Shown here: positions 22,444 to 32,472 of the stretch, one piece after another
Layout of the letters: each line of letters opens with the position of its first letter
Numbering within the stretch: position 1 is the stretch's first letter
NCBI GenBank assembly: GCA_028532985.1
Contig: JANCIK010000007.1
Span: forward strand, 2,480,001 to 2,544,000
Source: Stropharia rugosoannulata
Taxonomy: Eukaryota > Basidiomycota > Agaricomycetes > Agaricales > Strophariaceae
Direction of reading: 5' to 3'
DNA length: 64,000 nucleotides
The notes under the pieces: model-generated
Told to the model about the DNA's origin: nothing
What the model saw: the letters and a program-made list of their open reading frames with translations, nothing else
The model's database searches: none
Translations under genes and position numbers: made by a program

Positions 22444-23838
22444 ATGTCTTCCGACGAATCTGCAGCTCAAAATGAAGTCGAATGTAAAGGGAGTGCTGAA
22501 ATTGCACGGCTCAAATGTCGTCTTGCTGCATCACAAGAAGAAGTCAAGGAACTTTCTCAGAGGAAAAATAAAAGGCCACTGTATGCTTCCAAAGTTTGAG
22601 TCTCTAGTTATCTTCATAACTTACAAGTTACCGTAAACACTTTCAGGACAACTATTACAATGGGGCGGGGAATTCGGCGTCTTGTGACCCTCTATGACTC
22701 GCTGGAAGACCTCATACAAGCTGCAGATGAACGTAGTGCTGACGAAGTGGAAAATGATGAAGAGGATCTGGTGACTCCAGACATATTACAGAGATGCGAG
22801 GAGTATGTGCTTTTTTATTCTTATGCTGTTCAACCACTTGACAAGTCCTTAAAGAACAGAAAGGAGATTCTCAGCATTTAAAGTTCTCATTCAGGTATTG
22901 CCTTCGGTTGCCAAGGCAATCGAAGACCCAAATATCGACATTGATTCTTATTTGATGCAGGTATGGTACTCCTAATTTCTTTTGTTCGTCTATTGAGCAT
23001 ACTACATAGTTACAAAAAGGTGCAAATGATGCTCGTAGTGATGATGTTCGATGAATCAAGGAAGAGCTTGCATTATGGCTTAATGCAGAATATAAGCCAA
23101 ATCCCTTGCTAAATGTAAAGTGCAGAAATGATCGTGGGTGGCATAATGATATAACCGGCTGCTTGCTATGCCCCATTGACTACAATTGGGAGGCTGAAAT
23201 GTAAGCCTGCTTTATTAAATTATTCAACATTCTACAAGATCTAAACTACATTTTGAGTACAGAATACGTGATCAAATTCGAACAGGTCTTCTCAATATCT
23301 CTGAGGATTACTTTCTTCGTTGCTTTTATCCTTATGGGAATGGTGATCCTGACAATGTTGAAAAGGGATTTCTTCGTAGTGGATTACTTGTTAAGGTATG
23401 TTTAAAATTGTCAATTTATTACCTCTCAACTTATATTTTACTTCATGCCTATTTTGCCTGGTAGACCTATTCTAGCATTTTCACATCACCTTCGTCATCA
23501 GATTGTTTTGATGATGTAGATGAGAATGGTTCTGCCAGGAAGAAGCAGCGGTTATCTTCTGAAAGTGCTCATAAAAAAGCAACAAAGTGCAATGTGGCCA
23601 ACATTCTTGGCATGGATGGTCATGTCACACCTCGTTCAATTGCCTATGCCGCTGTCTTAGTGAGCTATATATTTTATGCCTCCTTCTGATTTTCTTATCA
23701 CAAGTATTCTAGCTAGCATTCAATCTTACCGATGCAGGGTACTGGATGGACATCTATAACCAATTTGATTTCCGTGCTTTATATACATTTATAGTGGATT
23801 TCTTTGAGGCTTCCACCGGTCAGGCAGCAAAGAAGCGC
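22444..23838 (+). pseudogene. DUF6698-like protein, nonsense-mutated and 3' truncated
   Basis: Coding blocks in order, separated by short introns: a coiled-coil start (ARLKCRLAASQEEVKELS), MGRGIRRLVTLYDSLEDLI, VLPSVAKAIEDPNIDID, GANDARSDDVR followed by a TGA (23052-23054), IKEELALWLNAEYKPNPLL, DITGCLLCPIDYNWE, a YPYGNGDPDNVEKGFLRSG block, VTPRSIAYAAV and DIYNQFDFRALYTFIVDFFE. This order is that of the large mushroom family DUF6698. The frame ends where a homologous repeat block begins (about 23840), so the normal C-terminus is missing. The family has no known function and is often found near transposons. The junction near 22600-22649 does not keep phase cleanly. Confidence 0.7.
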
Positions 23839-23841
23839 TCT

Positions 23842-24055
23842 CACACCGCGGACAATCAAATGTCATGTCTGCGAATTATTTCGTCACGTAATGTCACGGA
23901 CCTGTCGACCACATGACTATGTTGTGTCAATGTTGTGTCTATATTGTGCTGGATGTCAAGTTGCCGAGTCTGTCACAGCCTCGGATGTCACGCTTCACAG
24001 ATAAGATAAGACTACAAAACAGATAAGGAAGGAAAGTAAATGCGACATTATTGAT
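23842..24055 (+). repeat. Dispersed repeat, inverted copy at 58224-58435
   Basis: About 165 bp of clear similarity: CACCGCGGACAATCAAATGT, then GCGAATTATTTCGTC, ATGTTGTGTC, GGATGTCAAGTTGCCGA and AGATAAGATAAGACTAC, plus a weaker tail. The inverted copy is 34 kb away. It is the outermost matched block of the inverted duplication and lies exactly where the DUF6698-like gene is cut. It could be an LTR remnant. Confidence 0.85.
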
Positions 24056-24763
24056 GCATTGCAAGCAAATAAAAAGCTTCACAACACATGTATAATAAAA
24101 TAAAAAGAGAATATAACGACAAACAGAAGATAATAACGAGGGTTTGGAAGGGATAGAGTACACTGCTTTCGACCCACATTCTCCACCGGGTGGGAGCTTG
24201 CCTGCAAAACTGCGGCTGTCGTAGTATTACTGACATGGCAAAGTTCGTGCAGAGTACAGCTCCTCAATACGCAAAGCCGAATACAACACTTTCTTATGCA
24301 TGAGTGCACCCACAGCGGCAACCGCATTTTAACGTAAGAAAGGGTTCCACGTTGGGTGCCCTGCCATCGTGCTACCTACTTAGATGTGCACCGCTTCCTG
24401 GCGGAGGAGGTTAGCTCAAGAAACGTACAATCACTTAAAGAATTAGATCAAGGGCGCTGAACAAACGACTTCTAGACAGACGCACCTGCGCAACCATATA
24501 TGCTCACAAAAATATTTCCCAAATTGCGGTTGCGCTTAACAGCCCTTTGGACCCATATACATGCTAGGGAGAGGGCGCCACAAGTCTCCACTGGGCAGGC
24601 GTGTATCTCGAAACGACTGCGGCTTCGTATTGACCAATGAGAGAAACGGTGTCACGGGAGTCCAATTATTATCACGGCTGCGGCCTCAAAAAAGGTGTTA
24701 GAGGATATGGATCAGGCTGGTACTAGCTTTGACTTCAGCCATGCAGACTAGTGAATCAGTTAC
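24056..24763. other. Gene-free stretch within the left duplication arm
   Basis: No coding frame supported. Only short patches are alignable to the other arm. Confidence 0.4.
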
Positions 24764-25444
24764 TTACCAATTATTTGCCAATGGGTCGTTACTGCGTTTT
24801 CCATGGTCCCTGTACCAAAATTGTCCATTCCAGGGTACTTCATCTTGCTGACGTAGCGGTCGCGGCCACGGGGGTTGGAAATCAAGGAACTGGTGGTCAA
24901 AAGTTGTCCAGGAGGGTACCAACGGGAGTGGAGCTTGTTGTAGATGTAGCCATGCATGAGTTTTGGCAGCTTGTTCGATCAGTGGCTTGAAATATCTGCA
25001 CATATTCTGCATTTCATCGGTGAGGACTTGAATGCTCATGGCAGAGCCCTGGACTAGAACTTGCCATATAGCAGTAAATACAGTGTTTAAGTATAGTTGC
25101 TGCTCGGTAAGGGACGAAATGTGGAACGCGTTGTCAATTTATATCAACAACCTTAAATGAGAGGAAACGCCATGTCATCAGTCAAAACATATGTTTAAAA
25201 CGGAATGCTGCACATGGCTATTCTGCCCCTCCATTTTTGTCGAGCTTATAGCTCTGAGTCCATCCAGATCAGCGGAAAAGGCTACATGGCCCACAATGAG
25301 AAGTGATAGCATAATTTATAGCAAAATGAAAGCTTACCCGGGAATTTTTACTGCTGTTCCAATGGTCTTGCTTTTGATAAAATTCACACTAAAATATGTC
25401 AATGAATGAAAGCGGAAAGATGGCTTCAAGTTGCGCCAGAAGAC
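24764..25444 (-). CDS. Putative multi-exon gene fragment of unknown function (paralogue near 56.1-57 kb)
   Basis: Two protein-like exons are seen on the minus strand. 25444-25338 is bounded by TTCTTACAG and GTAAGC and encodes VFWRNLKPSFRF and on. 25099-24764 follows GAGCAG and encodes VFTAIWQVLVQGSAMSI.. with THAWLHLQQAP and DEVPWNGQFWYRDHG, ending at a stop. A middle exon (about 25200-25300) resembles a segment at 56425-56510 on the other arm, but phases do not join cleanly. Upstream, 25500-25600 is similar to 56125-56215. The gene may be decayed. No family recognised. Confidence 0.35.
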
Positions 25445-28400
25445 CTGTAAGAACGGATACATAATTTATCAGCAAAGAGAGAAAAGAGGGATATAAGTGG
25501 TGCCAAATATGCCGCATCTAAATGAGGCAAGGGATGGCAGGTGTTTCTGACAGTCTGAGAGCAAGATTAGCGGTCTCTTCCAGTATAGTCATGGACACTT
25601 CCACACCTTGCGCTCCACACCGTCTTACCCCAACTGATTATTGCCTCTATTCACTCATTTGGGACTTTGTAACAGTATAAGAGCCGGGAGGGACGATGTA
25701 AGGCGTCATGGATGAATAACGGTGAAAGAGACGAAGGGCTGCGGGGATTTAGTGCCCAGGTATGTTGCAAAGCATCTATGGCATTAAAATCTGCAGAAAA
25801 AGTTGACTAACACATAGAACGGGAGGGCACCTCATTGATACTGGGTGCTATGGCAATCGAAAATGATTCAGTGCTTGCTGAACATTCGTGGCCTCCAGGG
25901 AAGCTGCTTCCTGCCGTTAACTGCCCCAAGCAGGCACTGACTGGCTGTAAGAGGTTCGCCAAATCACTCAGTCAACCTCGAGAAGGTAGCACCATCGACG
26001 AAACCAATTGACTGCCCGCCTTCGTCTCATCCACTGGTCATCGCCACGCGAGTACGTGATGTCAGGACAAACGCAGGCTCAATCATCTTCAGCGGCTTGT
26101 CATATATCAAGAATCGAGCGACCGTCACTCGCAGTGGTGTGCTTTGACCATGACCTGGATCACAAGTATACCACCAGCACGGGGTGTTGAAATCATGTCT
26201 GCCAATGCTCTGGAGCAGGATGATCATTTGCGAGTCCTAGGTGGCAATGCGGACCTTATCATCTCTTTGCTCGCCCACCAGAGCATTTCGCGTGGGCAGG
26301 ACTGATCATTGAGCTCATGCCTGTCGGGGAGTGCTGCCCACTAATGAGGGCAGCCCTACAGACTGGATAAGTAGGTCGTGGATTCCCGTTCAACAGCATG
26401 GCAAGCTTACCTATGCCCAGTCCATCCTGGCGCCGAAAGGTGACGTCGCGGCCCGAGAAGTTGGAGGGCAACGGCCATCGCACGAACACAGGTATTAGGC
26501 TCTCGCAACACTGCCCATTAAGACCCATGGACCAGGAGTAAACATGGCCTTGATGCTCCCCAGGGCAGGATTCCTTCGGGGATCTATGATTTCAGGGTGT
26601 TCGAAGTGCCAATCTTTCCCAGACAGGCCCCTCTGATGGTTGTATCTCCGCAGACTCGTTGATAACTATCAGGACGGATAGCTAGATAGTTCTTTGCTGC
26701 ATGCTACAGGTGTTACCGACAAAGAAAAGTCTCCCCTATCCCCTAGAGGCATCGTGGAACTGAGGTCAGCCCCCAATAGCTTGAGGATGGAAGAAATCGA
26801 CATATCTTGAAGTTCAACGTTGAGAGATATTAGAGCCGAGGTAATGCCTTTAAATGTGCATGACTATGATCCTGATATCAAACATATAACAGACGGTTAT
26901 CGTTATTGCTCCTCGATTATATGGAAACATACAGAAATACCGAGAGCGCGATGCGGAGAGGGATGGTTGATAGAGAAGGTAGCAAAAGTCAAATAACGAA
27001 TTTCAGCTTCGTATATTGATCGGATGAATGAAGGTGGAAGACAACGCAACACGTATCAATCGGTCGGGGAAGGCTGTCGCGTCAACCAGCGCCGTCTCTG
27101 GGCGCAGCCAATGAGTCGGAAAGCGTGTAGATTTGGCGGGGCTTGCCAGTTTTGTTGATGGACATTGGTGAGAAGATACCAAGTCTTCCTCTGTATCTCT
27201 GTGGACCTAATTGAACATATAGTAGATAATTCATGGTCATTACACCCTTCTCGGCCGTACAGCCAAAGTACAAGACGTTCACCATATCAGCGCAGAGTTC
27301 GTATCGATAGGATAAACGCCTTGGAGATGCTGATGTCGGGGGCTTGTTTGATTCTTAGTAAGGTCATTGAACCTGTCCTTTCAGTGAAAGGAACAACGTA
27401 CTTCAACCCTATAGCTAATCATGTTTCAGTGCTACCCAAACGAACTTCTGTCTTCGTCGAGAAGCGGGCTGCGAGAGCATTAGTGGTTCAGTGAACAGAC
27501 TCGGGATAGTCTTCGAGCGATAGACATAGCACGTCCAGCATTCCCATAGTTTCTTGACATACGCCCGGCCTATAAGAGTCCTGAAAATCACGGCGTCAAA
27601 CAACAGATAGCAAACGAGTTATCCACTAGATTCAGATCTGGTGAGTACAGAAAATCCATTGATGATCCTCACTGATTATAACCTCTAGATGCAAGGTCTC
27701 CCACTAACTCGGGTCGTAGCATTGGCATAGCATAGAAGTGAGGGAAGCCACCTTCAAGGATCGACAGCGTCACCGTGGCTGCACTGTTCACTTCAGTGAA
27801 TCACAAGAGCTATATTACAGTAACGTCAGACGTGATCAACAAACTAGGTGGGCTCGAGAACTTACGGATTACATTTGGTGCACGAGGAAACGGCGGATGT
27901 ATGACTACAAGGCTACAACTGGGTGCCAGCGAAATGTGTTTCGATTTTGAGAAAACGTCTATTCAAGTAAGCTCCCAGTGATTTGAATATACAGTGTTGT
28001 GGATGCTGAGATAACTCGTCTCTAGTGATACTATTTTGCTAGTTGACTTGCGTTACTTTGTGGTAGAACTAAGACGGAGCAATTTAATGATTTTAGCGGG
28101 ACACTTACTTAACGATACCGTGGATGAGCCACGTCCGCATTGAAAACGTCTGAAGGCGGGGAACAGGCAAGGAGCTCGAGCAACGGTCCAAGCCTCAACG
28201 TCTCATCCGCTTGCTTGTAATACATATCACATGATGGATAACAAACTCCGAGTTAAACTTCCACCGTCGCTTTAGCTGGCCACAATCAGCTCTTGTGTGG
28301 CCCTCCCTGCATATTGCCAACCCTACCAATCTGCAAGACTATAATCACATCTATAGCCTATGCTCTTGTCCTATTTCTTGCGGTTGTGACACATTAAAAA

Positions 28401-29706
28401 GAAAACAGCTTGATTGCAACTCGATTCAAACATTCAACTTCTTGTCAACTTCGCATGACTAGTACTAGGCTCTAGCCCCCACTTCAACGCCTCTTCTGCT
28501 GGAAAATAACAAGCGTCAAAATCATTTTGAAAACCCAGGTGCCAGCACCAAAACCTGCCGGTTCGCTTTGTTCTTGTTATATGATCTTGTTCTTACTGCC
28601 TGGTCGATTGGACTATGTTCCGTTTCCTTTCTGTAAATCCTCCATTGCAAGCAGTGTGTGTCTCCATCCCAACCCAATTGGTAGCATACGGGTTCAACTT
28701 TTGCTCATGTCGAAGTCCTTCACTCTCTTTACGGCAACTTTCAAATGCGCTGCGGAAACGCGATTAAACTTGTCGTTTCCTTTATCTCACCTTGTTTAAT
28801 TTGAACGGACCCGCCTCTCTGAACATATGGCTTGCCATGCATCTTGTCTGTCTATCCAACATCCTAACACTTTCTCATCAGATCAGTCCCTCAAACACCT
28901 ATTCTGTTCTTGCGACATCTGTTACATGCAACACCTCTGCAGAAGTCTACCGGTTAAGTGAATTTCCTTTGACAGCTCCTCAAAGGCTGAAGTATTTGGG
29001 AACCTTCTCTTTACATGCTCGATCTTGCGCCTCCAGAAATTGCTGCGCAAGATTCCAGTCGTCACCTAGTTTGCACGTGAATCGACGAATCGACTTGGAC
29101 AAAGACATTGCTTGCAAACAACCCGGACTTGGTTCGTGGTATCACACCCACCGCAAAGTTGTTTCTATTGAACAAACTTTCATAACTTATCAAGAAAATT
29201 CTGTTGCCAAACGGTCTTCATAATTGTGGGTCATATATCCATCTCTACACGGTGCCTCACAGAAGCTCGTGGAACTGAAGCTTGAACAGATGTGCCTTCT
29301 ATCCCTGCAATTAAAGGAACTCTAACAGGCTCGATGAGACATTGGTTCAAGAGCCAGTCATGAATCTTATTGATTATTCTCGAACTGCATATAATTAATG
29401 TATGTCCACTATGCAAGCTGTATTACATGTCGGCGGGCTTTGGGGGGTTAGGGAAGGTCAGATCTTTCTCTCCAAAAGTTAACTCTTGTTCACCTCGTTG
29501 CCCCGCTGTTTATATTTCTTGGCCAGAATAACTTCGGCGCTCGCATGACCCTTCTTCTCGCATGTAATGTGCATCAATTGGCTTAGACTCAGATGCCGGA
29601 CGTCTTGATTCGGATATTTAAACCTTTGAACCGTCACATTTTTTCCTTCGTCTTACCACCATCATGCTAGTGCAGACGCTCTCTACCTCTACGAACCTCA
29701 TACCTC
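25445..29706. other. 4.2-kb stretch without a confident gene
   Basis: Contains patches homologous to the other arm (listed under the arm). One patch at 26560-26770 encodes protein-like pieces GIYDFRVFEVPIFPRQ and GVTDKEKSPLSPRGIVE, and a related but indel-bearing copy lies at 55048-55270 on the opposite strand. These suggest a second, decayed paralogous gene in the duplication. Short frames elsewhere (for example 27738-27981 and 28792-29223) show no motif or convincing splice partners. Confidence 0.4.
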
Positions 29707-30823
29707 ATGGCTTTATCTATCGGTGAGCTTTACTTTGAAGTGCGCTCCGTCATTACTCATTTTATTTAGCAATTCTGTCCACCCTCTACATCTTCCATTT
29801 ATTTGCTATTTTCTCGGCCATCGTTCGTATACATACACGTATGCAGTTCTATGTCTGGATCGACGACTACCTTGCGGGCATTGCTGCTCTGGGAGGTAGC
29901 TGTTTACTGGTAGTTCTAATCATTACAAGTAAGCAGCATTCTCGTTTTCTCTCAAATACCAAACAAACGACATCTAAATGTTCGGTTGCACCAGCCTCTA
30001 TGGGTCTTACCCCTCAACTTTACCTTTCATCAATCATTGTATACTTTTTCATTGCGTGGTAAGCAGTATTCGCTATAGACGTCTTCTTATCTTCTCATGA
30101 GGCTGTAAAGGATGTCCAGGGCGTCATTTGCCATGACTAGTGCTCGGATTATGCCCCACTACAGCGTCACGCTTTACTTAACCATGGTGGTCCTTATTGT
30201 GCTAGGATTAACGTATGCCACTCTTGCACCTTTCCTATGTGACAAATCACAGGCCCTCAATGACGAAGAAATGTGTTGGTTGCCTCTTGGGTTTGTAGCT
30301 TTTACGCTTGCCAGTAAGTACGACATTGCTCTCGTCAAAGCATCACTGACTGGCGTGAAGCTGGTATTTGCATTGATCTTGCTGCGGTTGCCGTCAATTA
30401 CCACCATGTTATGGTAGTTCACAAATTGAGGAGCATCAGAGCATCGACCAAAGTCATAGTGCTACTAGGCTTTGCCAGCTGCATCTCCGTGTTAACTATC
30501 AACGTAGTATTCTGGGCTATGTATTCTGCAAACGCGGACAAGCCTACTCTCTACTTCACTTTCTGTCATCTATCGGTAAGCAGCTTCTGTCTCTCTTTCT
30601 GCCGCTAAGAGCATCAAAATTTATCTCTGTTATCCAGTCCGCTATTTCTATCCTTGTCTCCAGCGCTCCTGTTATTGCCGGCTTATTGGGCAGGCTATCC
30701 GATAGGCGTACCATGAACTCCAATGCCCGCCCAATGAATCAAAATGTCCCAAGCGCCCCGGTTCTTACCACTCTCACTGACCTCACTGACCCCTTTGCAA
30801 GCAATACCAACATCGATCATTAA
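29707..30823 (+). CDS. Seven-transmembrane protein, fungal rhodopsin-like (PTH11-type)
   Basis: Six exons: 29707-29722, 29770-29928, 29995-30058, 30111-30313, 30361-30575 and 30638-30823, giving 280 residues. The start is ATG 29707 (MALSIAILSTLY..), supported by the paralogue, and not the upstream ATG 29664 whose frame does not join. Seven hydrophobic segments lie at about residues 1-23, 37-58, 62-80, 91-118, 130-160, 175-200 and 208-235. After TM1 comes R-x-H-T-R..VWIDDYLAGIA, matching the R..DDY signature of fungal rhodopsin-like receptors (pathogenesis-related PTH11 group). The Ser/Asn/Thr-rich tail is cytoplasmic by inference. Likely a plasma-membrane sensor; ligand unknown. Apparently intact. 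Confidence 0.8.
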
Positions 30824-32472
30824 GTTCCTTTTCACATTCTGTACCAATGATCCCCTCTTCCTAAACAGTGTCCTTTACATACAAGCATCCACGTAGGCTT
30901 AGTATTGTTAGTTTCTTCCCGTTGTACCGAAGCGTCCTCTAAATTGGATTTTTGTTTGTTTAAGTCATGTCTGCGGAGAACCTGGGAGAATGCAGCTGAT
31001 TGGCTCTGGTCGATATAACAATACCTTTTTGGTGTTCTCAGCAGAGCACCCACTTAATAGGGAGCAAATAGTGTGGACTCTGACTAGAGGCTAATAGTAT
31101 TGTTAGACGACACATGTTGCTGACAGGCATCTACAGACATCTACGTGATGTGCCAAGCCCTTGTTCTTGTGTTTCGTACTATGTAAGTATGTAGTGCCTT
31201 TTGTCGTGAAATTCAATAGCAGCTCCAAAGCTGCATTTAATTAGCCTGATGCGTCTTAGCCTCTGCGTGATAGGAAGGGTTTTGAAGGGTTGTGATAGGC
31301 TATGAATATCATTGAACACTGTGAGGAAACTTGTGGATACTACAGTCGAGGACATGCGAAATCCACCAATCGTATAGTTTCCCGTAAATTTTTTTCATTA
31401 AATTGGTGGAGTTCGCTTGCCTTCAACTGTACGACCGCATCAGACTTCGCTAAAGCATTGTGAGAGTCGCCGTAAATACATATGTAATTCTCCCGAATGC
31501 TAAACTGCGATAGGTCTCCTGGTAAGTCAGAAAGGTATGCGAAGGAAGAATCGGGTCTGAGTTACATCCTATCCCATGAACGTTCTGTGACGCGTGAAGC
31601 TCACCAACTCTCCTTAGGTGGCCTGAATACATTAATTGCCTGCAGCCTCTGCTTCCGACGCCTACGATGGCGCTCATGAGCGCATACATATTATATATGG
31701 TAGGATGACATGATTGATTGGTCCCTTTAGCTGCTAGCGAGCTGTGCGTCGGCTTTTCAAAATTCAAACTGCTCTGGTGGGAGGCTACAATCTATATACA
31801 GACGGAAGCAATCCTATTCGACACGCTTAAGTTCTGGAAGAAAGGTGTTTAAATTTTCAAAAATGAAGCCAAGGTGCTGGAGCAACTGGTATGAGTTACA
31901 GACGGAAACGACCCTAATCAACGACCCTAATCAATTCCACCCTACTTAGAGAAATCTCGCGCACTTGATAAATCGGAGTTGAAAATTTAAATATGTATGT
32001 TACGTATATTTAAAACCTTCTGGCGTCCATGTCATGTCAATGCCTATGCCACAAAACTGTACCTTTTTGACAAGCCTACAGGACTTTTGATCGCACCCCA
32101 CTGCTCCACATCCTTTACTTAGCATCAGCCGAACAGGAACAAGGCATCTAGTCTGAGATGTGCTTTAATGGGGTCCTGAGTCCGAACACCGGTATGAATC
32201 CATGATACAAATCGAAGAAGGACGGTAAACCTGCTGAGATGAATTGCTCTTCTGTTCTGAATCACACGGCAAACTCTACGGTCCACAAGATTTGGTAACG
32301 TAGGCGTTACATGACATAAAGTATAAAGTAATAGAAGAACAACACTATGCAGCATGTCACAAACAAAGAAGCAAACACCTATGGTAGAATTGGGAATTAC
32401 AGGGTGGACGACCCATAGCCACATTCACAGCTTTATTAGGAGAGAGATGCGCGTTGCTCACACGAATCCGAA
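30824..32472. other. Intergenic stretch
   Basis: About 1.6 kb with only short unsupported frames. No repeat, RNA gene or splice-joined frame recognised. Confidence 0.4.

Larger units (their letters stand above)
23840..30823. repeat. Left arm of a diverged inverted segmental duplication
   Basis: Homologous in inverted order to 51244-58435. Matched segments seen by eye: 23842-24055 with 58224-58435; 24118-24150 with about 57910-57945; 25338-25444 with about 56265-56380; 25500-25600 with about 56125-56215; 26560-26640 with about 55190-55270; 26705-26770 with about 55048-55110; 26905-26945 with about 54812-54855; 29590-30823 with 51244-52440. All are collinear on the reversed strand. The matches are diverged, so the duplication is old. 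Confidence 0.8.
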
